Under the pieces are notes generated by a model. The model did no database searches and had not been told where the DNA came from. It saw nothing but the letters and a program-made list of their open reading frames with translations. Made by a program: the position numbers and the translations under genes. From SIG598 sp045605025 (GTDB lineage: Bacteria > Bacillota > Clostridia > Oscillospirales > Acutalibacteraceae): a DNA stretch of 13,920 nucleotides. The DNA lies in the NCBI GenBank assembly GCA_045605025.1, contig JAZUPE010000053.1, positions 1 through 13,920 on the forward strand, written 5' to 3'. Of this stretch, positions 6,567 through 13,542 are shown in pieces (the first letter of the stretch is position 1; every line of letters begins with the position of its first letter).

Positions 6567-7031
6567 ATGTTCGATAAACTCATGCCGTCAGCGGCGATTG
6601 CTGTCGCGGTCTATCTTGTGGTCATCAGTATTGTCGCGGTGATCATTACCGTCCGTGATAAGAACATCGCCATCGCCAACGGCAGGCTGGAGGACGAGGG
6701 CACAAAGGACAGAAAAAAAGCCGGACGCGCACAGAAGGGGAAAAACGCAAAGGACAGTACAAAATCCGGAAGTGGACAGAAAGGCAAAAACGCAAAGTCT
6801 GCAAAGGATTCCGGCGAAAAAAAGAACGCAAAGAAAAATTCTCCGCAGCCGCAGCGCCGCGTTCCGGAAAACACACTGCTTGCCATTGCCGCGCTGGGTG
6901 GATCGGTCGCCATGCTCATAACCATGCGAACAATCCGTCACAAGACACAGCACGCAAAATTCATGCTGGGCATTCCGGTGATTATTGTTCTGCAGTGCGC
7001 GCTGGTGGTGGCGCTTGTGGTGCTGCTCTGA
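6567..7031 (+). CDS. DUF1294 family membrane protein with a lysine-rich insert
   Basis: A 154-residue protein with an N-terminal membrane segment (about 9-29), then VRDKNIAIANG, corresponding to the usual DKxxA element. After a long insert comes the classic DUF1294 C-terminal half: RRVPENTLLAIAALGGS (97-113), MRTIRHKTQHAKFMLGIP (120-137) and a final membrane segment to residue 154. DUF1294 proteins are usually small two- or three-helix membrane proteins of unknown function. Here roughly 50 extra residues (about 46-96) separate the two halves. They are made almost entirely of Lys, Ala, Gly, Asn, Ser and Gln, with QKGKNAK occurring twice. ATG 6567 is preferred to TTG 6561 because AGGGGAG (6551-6557) is too close to the latter. 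The gene is divergent from the glycoside hydrolase gene and closed by a strong terminator. Confidence 0.85.
   Translation: MFDKLMPSAAIAVAVYLVVISIVAVIITVRDKNIAIANGRLEDEGTKDRKKAGRAQKGKNAKDSTKSGSGQKGKNAKSAKDSGEKKNAKKNSPQPQRRVPENTLLAIAALGGSVAMLITMRTIRHKTQHAKFMLGIPVIIVLQCALVVALVVLL
6731..6797 (+). repeat. In-frame 22-bp imperfect direct repeat inside the DUF1294 gene
   Basis: Bases 6731-6752 and 6776-6797 are near-identical (two mismatches in 22), offset by 45 bp, so the frame is kept and both encode QKGKNAK. This points to expansion of the lysine-rich insert by tandem duplication. Confidence 0.75.
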
Positions 7032-7076
7032 GACAAGCTTATGCGGAAAAATCCGCGCATAGAAGTAAACTGATTG

Positions 7077-7117
7077 AACCCTCACGGTTGTGATTGCCGT
7101 GAGGGTTTTGCTTTATT
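7077..7117 (+). terminator. Intrinsic terminator after the DUF1294 gene
   Basis: A perfect 11-bp stem, AACCCTCACGG (7077-7087) with CCGTGAGGGTT (7097-7107), a 9-nt loop, and TTTTGCTTTATTT downstream. A smaller bulged hairpin (7041-7060, ATGCGGA/TCCGCgCAT) precedes it. Confidence 0.9.
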
Positions 7118-7175
7118 TCTGAAAGGAAAAATACAGTGGCTGGAAAATTATTTTGCAAAAAATATATTTTATATA

Positions 7176-7204
7176 TTGACATAGTGTGCGTGACACACTA
7201 TAAT
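7176..7204 (+). promoter_or_regulatory. Consensus sigma-A promoter of the padR operon
   Basis: A perfect TTGACA (7176-7181), a 17-nt spacer (7182-7198) and a perfect TATAAT (7199-7204), preceded by an A/T-rich stretch (7151-7175) like an UP element. Confidence 0.92.
7181..7201. promoter_or_regulatory. Palindromic operator filling the padR promoter spacer
   Basis: ATAGTGTG (7181-7188), a 5-nt centre and CACACTAT (7194-7201) form a perfect 8-bp inverted repeat. It touches the last base of the -35 and the first three of the -10. A dimeric repressor bound here would block RNA polymerase; autorepression by the PadR protein encoded next is the obvious inference. Confidence 0.75.
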
Positions 7205-7248
7205 GAACTCAACAACAAAGCGCAACACACACGAAAGGGGGCAGATTG

Positions 7249-7581
7249 ATGGAGATTAACGAAATCATCTCCGGTCTGGTAATGGAATTGCGCAGAGGGA
7301 CAATCGTTCTGTGCGCGCTGAAAAAGCTGGAAACACCCATGTACGGCTACAGTCTGGTCAGCGAGCTTACCGACTGCGGCATACCGGTGGAGGCAAACAC
7401 GCTCTACCCGCTGCTCAGGAGACTGGAATCGCAGGGACTGCTGGAAAGCCGCTGGGAGACAGGGGAGAGCAAGCCGCGAAAGTATTATGTGACCACCGAT
7501 GCCGGCAGAGAGGTCAGCGCGGCGCTGGAAAAGAACTGGCGGGGAACCGTCGAGAGTATGAACAATATTTTGGAGGGCTGA
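7249..7581 (+). CDS. PadR family transcriptional regulator
   Basis: A 110-residue winged-helix repressor of the short PadR type. Landmarks are RRGTIVLCAL (15-24), MYGYSLVSEL (31-40), the recognition-helix region EANTLYPLLRRLESQGLL (48-65) and the wing SKPRKYYVTTDAGRE (75-88), followed by a short C-terminal dimerisation helix. It is expected to bind the palindrome in its own promoter. ATG 7249 is used instead of TTG 7246 because AAAGGGGG lies about 7 nt upstream of the ATG. The stop is 3 bp before the next gene, a HAAS-domain membrane protein, the usual genetic partner of this regulator class. The inducing signal is unknown. Confidence 0.95.
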   Translation: MEINEIISGLVMELRRGTIVLCALKKLETPMYGYSLVSELTDCGIPVEANTLYPLLRRLESQGLLESRWETGESKPRKYYVTTDAGREVSAALEKNWRGTVESMNNILEG

Positions 7582-7584
7582 GAA

Positions 7585-8631
7585 ATGAAGAATAACGAAC
7601 TTATTGAAAGATACGTGTACGCGGTCGTACGTCAGCTTCCCGCAAAGCAGCGGGCGGATATCGAGCAGGAACTCAAGTCGCTCATCAACGATATGTTGGA
7701 AGAACGCTGCGGTGAAGTGACACCCACAGATAGAGATGTCAACGTGGTGCTTGCCGAGCTTGGCAAGCCCTCCGAACTGGCTGCCAAGTATGATCCGGAC
7801 GGGGAGCGTTCACTGATCGGCCCCAGATACTACCGCAGATACATCCATACCCTTAAACTTGCACTGCCGGCTGTAGCCATTGGTCTTGCTGTCGCGGCGG
7901 TGCTGTCCACCCTGATCGAGGGCGTGGATAAGAGCATGAATTTCGTTGTCAACGGCATTGATTTCAGCTGGGCTGCCGTTATTGGCAAGTGGATCGCCAA
8001 CATCGTTACTTCGCTGTTCTCCGCCGCGGCGATCATCACCCTTGTGTTTGCCATTTTTGAATACAAGAACGTTACCATTGACGAGGACGACATCAGCAAG
8101 CTGCCTGCCGTTCCCCAGAAGAATCAGCAGATAAAGAAAACCGAATGCATTGCCGGTATCGTGCTTTCCGTGATCTTCGGCGCGGTCTTTACTCTTGCTC
8201 CTCAGGTTCTCTGCGCGATTACCACCTCCGGCGACGGAACAGTCACTGCCATACCGGTTTTTAATACTGCTGTCGTGCGCGGTCTGTGGCCCTGCTGGCT
8301 GGCTCTTATCGCGCTGGGAATCGGACGCGATTGCTTCGGCATGATCGAGGGAGTATACTCCGTTCGTTACGCAATCGTCACCGCGGTGGTGAATGTGCTG
8401 TCCGCGATTGGGGTTGTGTTCGGCTTCTGCCGCAGTGACATTATGAACCCTGCGTTTACCGAACAGATTGGCGGGCTGTTCAAACTGGAAAGCGATTCTA
8501 AATTTATAGTCGGAGCGTTCGAGCATTTCAACATATTCCTGATGGGCGTGTGGATTTTCGCTCTGATTCTGAATACTGTTGAGGCAGTTGTCAAGGCGGT
8601 AAAATACAAAAACGCCGGCACGGACAACTGA
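7585..8631 (+). CDS. HAAS signalling-domain multi-pass membrane protein
   Basis: A 348-residue protein. Residues 1-77 form the helical HAAS/DUF1700-like domain (ERYVYAVVRQLPAKQRADIEQELKSLI region, then VVLAELGKPSELAAKY), which in this family is cytoplasmic and is typically encoded next to PadR regulators. About six membrane segments follow (91-112, 137-159, 188-212, 231-251, 262-281, 311-335), with a charged cytoplasmic loop DEDD...PQKNQQIKK between the second and third. It probably senses or responds to envelope conditions together with PadR, but no mechanism is established. GGAGGG in the end of padR serves as ribosome site and only 3 bp separate the two genes, so they are translationally linked. 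No terminator is seen after it; the following 81 bp hold only a weak extended -10 (TGGTATATA, 8676-8684). Confidence 0.85.
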   Translation: MKNNELIERYVYAVVRQLPAKQRADIEQELKSLINDMLEERCGEVTPTDRDVNVVLAELGKPSELAAKYDPDGERSLIGPRYYRRYIHTLKLALPAVAIGLAVAAVLSTLIEGVDKSMNFVVNGIDFSWAAVIGKWIANIVTSLFSAAAIITLVFAIFEYKNVTIDEDDISKLPAVPQKNQQIKKTECIAGIVLSVIFGAVFTLAPQVLCAITTSGDGTVTAIPVFNTAVVRGLWPCWLALIALGIGRDCFGMIEGVYSVRYAIVTAVVNVLSAIGVVFGFCRSDIMNPAFTEQIGGLFKLESDSKFIVGAFEHFNIFLMGVWIFALILNTVEAVVKAVKYKNAGTDN

Positions 8632-8712
8632 GGAAAATCGCAGAATATACTTGCAATCCGCCGGTGTTTGAGTTATGGTATATATGTAAACTGAAATACA
8701 GGAGCGATGATT

Positions 8713-9231
8713 ATGCGAATTCTTGTTGTAGTTGATATGCAGAACGATTTCATCGACGGTGCTCTGGGAACTCCTGAGGCTCAGGCTATAGTCGGTCGTG
8801 TAGCAGCCAAGGTTGAGGCGTATAAAAACCGCGGTGACGAGGTTGTTTTTACCCGTGATACCCACGGAGAGAATTATCTCACCACTCAGGAGGGACGCAA
8901 TCTTCCAGTCAAGCACTGCGTCCGCAATACCGAGGGCTGGCAGATTGCGTCCGCCATCGACAGCACCGGCTGCACATTTTTCGATAAGCCCACCTTCGGC
9001 TCGCTTGAGCTGGCGGAATATATAGCACAGCGTGAACCCATGAGCGTTGAGGTGATCGGGGTCTGCACCGATATCTGCGTCATTTCCAACGTGCTGATCC
9101 TCAAGGCACGCATGCCTGAGGTTCCGGTGGGTGTGGACGTTTCCTGTTGTGCCGGTGTCACTCCCGAAAGCCACCAAAACGCTATCAATGCCATGAAATC
9201 CTGTCAGGTGGTCATTCTCAATGAAAGATAA
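8713..9231 (+). CDS. Isochorismatase-like cysteine hydrolase, nicotinamidase-like
   Basis: A 172-residue cytosolic enzyme of the isochorismatase/nicotinamidase superfamily. The catalytic triad is readable: Asp9 in VVVDMQNDF, Lys92 in FDKPTFGS and Cys122 in GVCTDICV. Asp49, His51 (TRDTH) and His68 (PVKHC) match metal-ligand positions of nicotinamidases. The likely reaction is hydrolysis of an amide such as nicotinamide to nicotinate, feeding NAD salvage; related family members act on other amides, so the substrate is inferred. ATG 8713 is chosen over 8707 because AGGAG is 8 nt from the former and only 2 nt from the latter. The 3' end overlaps the following cysteine-rich gene by 11 bp. PnuC, another NAD-salvage protein, is encoded about 4 kb away on the opposite strand. 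Confidence 0.85.
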   Translation: MRILVVVDMQNDFIDGALGTPEAQAIVGRVAAKVEAYKNRGDEVVFTRDTHGENYLTTQEGRNLPVKHCVRNTEGWQIASAIDSTGCTFFDKPTFGSLELAEYIAQREPMSVEVIGVCTDICVISNVLILKARMPEVPVGVDVSCCAGVTPESHQNAINAMKSCQVVILNER

Positions 9232-9715
9232 TCTTTCGGTAGTGGAGCGGGCAAAAATCTGCTTAGGAGTGCTTACCCCGCTCAGAGGACACGACTGCGG
9301 TCAGCTCTGCGGTGCTGCCTGCTGCAAGGGCGACGACAGCACAGGAATGCTGCTGTTTCCCGGAGAAACCACCACGCTGCAAGTGACAGAGCTGCCGGAC
9401 GGCGACCGTCTGGCGGTTTGTGACGGCACCTGCAGCCGTGATCAGCGTCCTCTGGCGTGTATGCTGTTCCCGTTCTTTCCCACGGTGGACGAGGAGGGAG
9501 AGGTGTACGCGGAGATTGACGCGCGGGCTTACAGCGTGTGTCCTCTTGCGCTTCACTGCGAGGAGGTCGCGTTTGACCAGGCGTTTATCAGAGCCGTGAA
9601 AAAAGCCGGCAGAATTCTTGCAGGAGATGAGGATTGTCTGGGGTTCATGCAGCGAATCACAGAACAGATTGATGAGCTGGAGCAGATCCGAGAATCTTTC
9701 CTCAGCGAAGAATAA
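9221..9715 (+). CDS. Cysteine-rich protein, YkgJ-like metal-binding candidate
   Basis: A 164-residue protein with 11 cysteines (14, 26, 30, 34, 35, 67, 71, 80, 107, 113, 139). The clusters DCGQLCGAACC and CDGTC...RPLACMLFPFFP resemble the zinc- or iron-chelating YkgJ/UPF0153 family, where a CC pair and an RP..C..FP element are typical. The last quarter is helical and charged. There is no signal peptide or membrane segment, so a cytosolic metal- or cluster-binding role is likely; the reaction or partner is unknown. It starts inside the preceding cysteine hydrolase gene in another frame (11-bp overlap) with a poor ribosome site, so translation is probably coupled. A good terminator follows the pair. 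Confidence 0.7.
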   Translation: MKDNLSVVERAKICLGVLTPLRGHDCGQLCGAACCKGDDSTGMLLFPGETTTLQVTELPDGDRLAVCDGTCSRDQRPLACMLFPFFPTVDEEGEVYAEIDARAYSVCPLALHCEEVAFDQAFIRAVKKAGRILAGDEDCLGFMQRITEQIDELEQIRESFLSEE

Positions 9716-9726
9716 ACAAAAGTATG

Positions 9727-9775
9727 AAGCGTCGTACGGTGTTGGTTGCCGTATGGCGCTTTGTCGATTTAATAG
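9727..9775 (+). terminator. Intrinsic terminator after the cysteine hydrolase / Cys-rich pair
   Basis: A 13-bp stem with two G-T pairs (9727-9739 with 9749-9761), a 9-nt loop, then TTTGTCGATTTAAT. The T tract is interrupted but the stem is long. Confidence 0.75.
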
Positions 9776-9805
9776 ACTGTCAATAATCAGTTAATCAGCC
9801 GGATA

Positions 9806-9833
9806 TTGACTTGACAGGCGATGATGGTATAAT
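9806..9833 (+). promoter_or_regulatory. Promoter of the LCP-ugd-orphan unit
   Basis: TTGACT (9806-9811), a 16-nt spacer and a perfect TATAAT (9828-9833) with an extended -10 TGG. An overlapping TTGACA at 9811-9816 is too close to pair with this -10. Transcription would start near 9840. Confidence 0.8.
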
Positions 9834-9865
9834 AAATAAGTTAAGAATAATCTGGAGGGGATATC

Positions 9866-11161
9866 ATGAGCAATGATTATCGAAACAGGAGAAATGAGAA
9901 TTGCGGATGGTACTATTCGGAAGGGAAAAGATACGTTCCGCATAACATGATGAATAGTAAAGACAAAAAGGGTAAATCGCAGTATTCACAGCAAAGTCGC
10001 CATGCAGGATATCGTTGCAAATCGGATATGACTTATCGTCGCAGAGCAGATGAAGGATATCCATGTGCTCCGAGGGCTCGCTCTATGAAGATTGCTAAGT
10101 CTGTATTGGTTATCTCGTTATCATTGTTGCTGTTGATTGTTAATCTTCTGATTGTGGGTGTTGTTTATCTTCAGAACAACATATTTGACCGCATTAATTT
10201 TGTTGATGACTCTCAGGTGATCATCGAAGAAAATCTTGATTCTGTGGTTATTGCAGACGATGGAGACACCGGTGAGGGTGAGGAAATGTCGGAAAACGAT
10301 GTTCAGGCGCTGATGAATATGATCAATGGTGGCCTGGTTCAGGAAAAAGATCTTTATCGTGAGAGTGGTGTGACCAATATTCTCCTTCTTGGTACGGATA
10401 ATCGGAATTACTCACTAAAAGGCAGCCGTTCGGATACAATCATTCTCCTTTCCATCAATGATAATACTCATCAGATTATTATGACATCCATCATGCGTGA
10501 TGTTGGTGTCAGCATTCCGGGAAAGAGCGGCGTGAATAAAATTAACGCTGCTCATGCCTATGGCGGAGCACCGCTTGCGGTACAGACAGTGGAAACAAAC
10601 TTTGGTGTGGACATTGACCGACACATTTCCATCAATTTCTATGCTTTTATTGATGTGGTCGATGCCCTTGGCGGACTCAGACTTGCAATAAACGAGCAGG
10701 AACGCGTGGTGATGAATGATTATATCGCGGAAATTAACGGTCAGCTTGGGCTTGCTCCTGACAGCGGCAAGCTTTACGAGACTGGTGATGATCTGCTGCT
10801 TACAGGCAAACAGGTTCTCGGCTACGTGCGCAACAGATACACGGGCAATGGTGATTTTGCAAGAACCGAACGCCAGCGCATAGTACTGGACAAGATCATC
10901 GACGAATGCAAACAGGCGGATGTGTTTACTCTGCTCAATGTTGTTGAAGCTGCGGCATCCTATATGTCAACAAACTACGAACAGGGTGAACTGGTTGATC
11001 TGGCGTACCATGCGCTTGATTATCTTGATTACGAAGTGGTTACTTCCAGATTGCCGGCTGATAAAACATGGGAGTATGCGCGCCTCAATGGAATGTCGAT
11101 AATCAACATTGATATTAACGCAAATCGAAAAGAACTGGTAAATAAAATATACGGGAAATAA
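9866..11161 (+). CDS. LytR-CpsA-Psr (LCP) family envelope protein
   Basis: A 431-residue protein: an Arg/Lys/Tyr-rich cytoplasmic N-terminus (1-76), one membrane segment (77-101), an acidic spacer, and an extracellular LCP domain (about 168-345). Readable LCP elements are LLLGTDNRN (173-181), SRSDTIILLSIN (188-199), SIMRDVGVSIP (208-218), KINAAHAYGG (225-234) and YVRNRYTGNGDFARTERQR (320-338). The Asp and Arg residues of these elements bind the pyrophosphate of lipid-linked substrates in known members. LCP enzymes transfer teichoic acid, capsule or other glycopolymers from a lipid carrier to peptidoglycan. The start has GGAGGGG 5 nt upstream. UDP-glucose dehydrogenase is encoded 38 bp downstream, supporting a role in an acidic-sugar surface polymer. 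The 76-residue basic N-terminus is longer than in many members, and the 5' third is more A/T-rich than neighbouring genes. Confidence 0.93.
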   Translation: MSNDYRNRRNENCGWYYSEGKRYVPHNMMNSKDKKGKSQYSQQSRHAGYRCKSDMTYRRRADEGYPCAPRARSMKIAKSVLVISLSLLLLIVNLLIVGVVYLQNNIFDRINFVDDSQVIIEENLDSVVIADDGDTGEGEEMSENDVQALMNMINGGLVQEKDLYRESGVTNILLLGTDNRNYSLKGSRSDTIILLSINDNTHQIIMTSIMRDVGVSIPGKSGVNKINAAHAYGGAPLAVQTVETNFGVDIDRHISINFYAFIDVVDALGGLRLAINEQERVVMNDYIAEINGQLGLAPDSGKLYETGDDLLLTGKQVLGYVRNRYTGNGDFARTERQRIVLDKIIDECKQADVFTLLNVVEAAASYMSTNYEQGELVDLAYHALDYLDYEVVTSRLPADKTWEYARLNGMSIINIDINANRKELVNKIYGK

Positions 11162-11199
11162 TACTTTAGGAATCTGATGGTTCCGAGCGGGAGGATTAA

Positions 11200-12414
11200 A
11201 TGGAAAAAATCAAAATTGCGGTAGCGGGCACAGGATACGTTGGATTGTCAAATGCTGTATTGCTGTCGGTTAACAACACAGTTGTCGCTCTTGATATTGT
11301 TCAGGAAAAAGTTGATATGATCAATTCCGGATGTTCACCCATCATTGATGCCGAGCTGGAAGAGTATCTCGCAGTCGGAGGTCTTGACCTGACGGCAACT
11401 ACTGATCCGGAATTCGCTTTCAAGGGAGCAAAATACGTCATAGTCTCAACTCCAACTAACTACGATCCCGACAAGAACTATTTCGACACCTCGTCGGTGG
11501 AGAAGGTTATCGAACAGGTGATAGAATACGAGCCGGAGGCAGTCATCGTAATCAAGTCCACCGTGCCAGTAGGGTATACTGTGTCGGTAAGAGAGCGGTT
11601 CGGCTCCGACCGGATCATCTTCAGTCCTGAGTTTCTCCGAGAAGGCAGAGCGCTCTATGATAACCTTTATCCTAGCCGTATAATCGTCGGTGCTCCGGAA
11701 CGTCCGAAGGATATCAGAGTTATGGCGGAGGAGTTTGCACAACTGCTCAGTCAGGGGGCAAAAAAGGAGAACATCGATATTCTTATCACCGAGCCCACAG
11801 AAGCTGAGGCTGTAAAGCTTTTTGCTAATACCTATCTTGCGCTGCGCGTGGCGTTTTTTAACGAGCTGGATACCTACTCCGAGATGCGCGGCCTGGATAC
11901 ACGCCAGATAATTCAGGGCGTGGGTCTTGATCCGCGAATCGGAACTCACTACAACAATCCCTCCTTCGGCTACGGTGGTTACTGTCTGCCGAAGGACACC
12001 AAGCAGCTTCGTGCCAACTTTGATAACGTGCCCAACAACATAATCGCCGCGATTGTTGACGCGAACTCCACCCGCAAGGATTTTATCGCCAGACGCATAC
12101 TGGAAAAAGCGGGATATTTTGACGGTAATACAGGATGCATTATCGGAATTTACCGACTGACAATGAAATCAAATTCGGACAACTTTAGACAAAGCTCTGT
12201 TCAGGGAGTAATGAAGCGAATCAAAGCCAAGGGAGTCAGAGTGGTTGTCTATGAGCCTACGCTTGACCGGGATGAGTTCTTTAACAGCGAAGTCATCAGA
12301 GATCTTGATGAGTTCCTGGCTATGAGTGATGTTATTATCGCCAACCGGTACAACGACGAACTGGAGGGCGCGACGGACAAGGTTTATACCCGAGATTTGT
12401 TCTTCAGAGACTGA
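11200..12414 (+). CDS. ugd: UDP-glucose/nucleotide-sugar 6-dehydrogenase
   Basis: A 404-residue cytosolic enzyme of the UDP-glucose dehydrogenase family. The N-terminal NAD-binding fold has GTGYVG (10-15) and the acidic Asp32 that closes the ribose site. VSTPTNYD (82-89), KSTVPVG (119-125) and EFLREG (144-149) follow. The central helix carries EAVKLFANTYLALRVAFFNEL (203-223), and the catalytic Cys262 lies in GYGGYCLPKD. The reaction is a two-step oxidation of UDP-glucose to UDP-glucuronate with two NAD+. The sequence resembles the short streptococcal capsule type (HasB/Cap-like). GGGAGG is 5 nt upstream of the start. Its place between an LCP ligase and an unknown acidic protein fits a capsule or glycopolymer operon, but no glycosyltransferase is present in the window, so the polymer is not identified. 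Confidence 0.94.
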   Translation: MEKIKIAVAGTGYVGLSNAVLLSVNNTVVALDIVQEKVDMINSGCSPIIDAELEEYLAVGGLDLTATTDPEFAFKGAKYVIVSTPTNYDPDKNYFDTSSVEKVIEQVIEYEPEAVIVIKSTVPVGYTVSVRERFGSDRIIFSPEFLREGRALYDNLYPSRIIVGAPERPKDIRVMAEEFAQLLSQGAKKENIDILITEPTEAEAVKLFANTYLALRVAFFNELDTYSEMRGLDTRQIIQGVGLDPRIGTHYNNPSFGYGGYCLPKDTKQLRANFDNVPNNIIAAIVDANSTRKDFIARRILEKAGYFDGNTGCIIGIYRLTMKSNSDNFRQSSVQGVMKRIKAKGVRVVVYEPTLDRDEFFNSEVIRDLDEFLAMSDVIIANRYNDELEGATDKVYTRDLFFRD

Positions 12415-12464
12415 TTGTTACAACTGCGGTCAGTATTAAGGGTAGCTGCCGGTAAGGAGATTGT

Positions 12465-13244
12465 ATGTTTAAGAAAAAGAGTGGCGCGATTCCTTCTGAC
12501 ATCATAGAAGGTCCTGAATGGGAAGAGGTTGAAGGTCAAATAACCGAGGAACAGCAGGGACCGGCAGTTGAAAGCGTAGATTATGAAGGCGAGCCAGTGT
12601 CTGCGATGCACTTCAGCGAGTTTATTTCTGATAATAGCGGTGCACACTGTAACGACGTTGCCGGTTCTGTGAGCGCAGGATCCATCGAGTTTGATGGAAA
12701 CGTGTTCAATCTGAATGATTTTCCTGCTTTGCGCATGGTGCATGGAACCGGCGTCGAAAGCGCTGAACAGACTAACGACACGCCGTCTGAAAAAGTCGGG
12801 ACTGATGCTGAATATGATATGTCGGAGTTGATAATGCGCTATGCGGCGGTGGAAGACAGTGAAGAAAACGGTCAGGAAAGCGCAGAGGAAGCAGTTAACG
12901 ATTCAGGTGAAGAACTGCCGTCGCTGTTTAGATTGGAATACAGGCAGGTAACTGATGGTTTCACACGTGAAACTTCTGATGCTCAGCAGGAAGATTTTAC
13001 AATGGAATCAGAGCTGGAGACACAGCGCGAGATCTCAGGTGAGTTGTTTGAATATATAGACACAATCAGACAGAACGCTGTGAAAGTCATTCGTGAAAAG
13101 AGTCGGAAAACTGATGTGTCGGACATGGCGAAGTGTTATGATCCTTACAATCTGTCTTTTAATAATCAATATGATGACACAGACGAGGTGCTCAGTAATA
13201 CTCCAGAGATTCCTATGAATCCAAAGTACAAACTGGAAAGCTGA
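12465..13244 (+). CDS. Acidic protein of unknown function
   Basis: A 259-residue protein that I do not recognise. After MFKKK it is strongly acidic with many Glu/Asp, Ser and Gln residues, no signal peptide and no membrane segment. Most of it looks disordered. One more ordered stretch near residues 185-215 (LETQREISGELFEYIDTIRQNAVKVIREK region) could be an amphipathic helix, and the tail is Asn/Asp/Tyr/Pro-rich. It has a good ribosome site (AAGGAG, 12454-12459) and follows ugd by 50 bp without a terminator, so it is probably translated as the third gene of the LCP unit. An adaptor or regulatory role in envelope polymer synthesis is a guess from context only. The open frame, ribosome site and position support a real gene. 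Confidence 0.7.
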   Translation: MFKKKSGAIPSDIIEGPEWEEVEGQITEEQQGPAVESVDYEGEPVSAMHFSEFISDNSGAHCNDVAGSVSAGSIEFDGNVFNLNDFPALRMVHGTGVESAEQTNDTPSEKVGTDAEYDMSELIMRYAAVEDSEENGQESAEEAVNDSGEELPSLFRLEYRQVTDGFTRETSDAQQEDFTMESELETQREISGELFEYIDTIRQNAVKVIREKSRKTDVSDMAKCYDPYNLSFNNQYDDTDEVLSNTPEIPMNPKYKLES

Positions 13245-13274
13245 GCGCATGGTGCTAACAGTTGGGTTATGAGG

Positions 13275-13300
13275 ATTATTCGAAAGAATGATAAATTTTT
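13275..13300 (+). terminator. Weak terminator-like hairpin after the acidic protein gene
   Basis: A 7-bp A/T-rich stem (ATTATTC 13275-13281 with GAATGAT 13286-13292) closed by a GAAA tetraloop, then AAATTTTT. The stem is weak and no other terminator is seen before the tRNA promoter. Confidence 0.35.
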
Positions 13301-13313
13301 ATGAAAATAAGTG

Positions 13314-13342
13314 TTGACATCGGTTGTATTGCGTGCTATAAT
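13314..13342 (+). promoter_or_regulatory. Consensus sigma-A promoter of tRNA-Leu
   Basis: A perfect TTGACA (13314-13319), a 17-nt spacer and a perfect TATAAT (13337-13342). The start is expected near 13349, giving a 5' leader of about 60 nt to be removed by RNase P. Confidence 0.93.
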
Positions 13343-13409
13343 AGCTGGGCAGTCAAGGGAAACCGCTGCGACGGCTGATCGTTTCGCCGGTTATTGGAAC
13401 GATATATAT

Positions 13410-13496
13410 GCGGGTATGGCGGAATTGGCAGACGCGTTAGATTCAGGTTCTAATGGTCGCAAGGCTGTGCAGGTTCAAGTCCTGTTACCCGCACCA
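13410..13496 (+). tRNA. tRNA-Leu (anticodon CAG)
   Basis: An 87-nt tRNA including encoded CCA. The acceptor stem is GCGGGTA (13410-13416) with TACCCGC (13486-13492). The D arm is GCGG...CGC. The anticodon stem TTAGA/TCTAA encloses TTCAGGT with anticodon CAG at 13444-13446, reading CUG. A class II variable arm of about 15 nt follows, then the T arm GCAGG-TTCAAGT-CCTGT, discriminator A and CCA (13494-13496). The 3' end is likely the insertion target of the integrase encoded to the right. Confidence 0.96.
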
Positions 13497-13498
13497 TC

Positions 13499-13542
13499 GT
13501 CCGAAAATGGCTTGTTTAAGCCGTTTTCGGACATTTTCTTTT
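13499..13542 (+). terminator. Intrinsic terminator of tRNA-Leu
   Basis: A 15-bp stem with one G-T pair (13499-13513 with 13518-13532), a 4-nt loop GTTT, then ATTTTCTTTT. A second small hairpin, GCCG-T6-CGGC (13543-13556), follows immediately. Confidence 0.92.

Noticed and set aside
7810..9177. 455-residue minus-strand open frame across the HAAS and cysteine hydrolase genes
   Set aside because: It lies opposite two clear plus-strand genes and spans the spacer between them; its composition is that of antisense translation.
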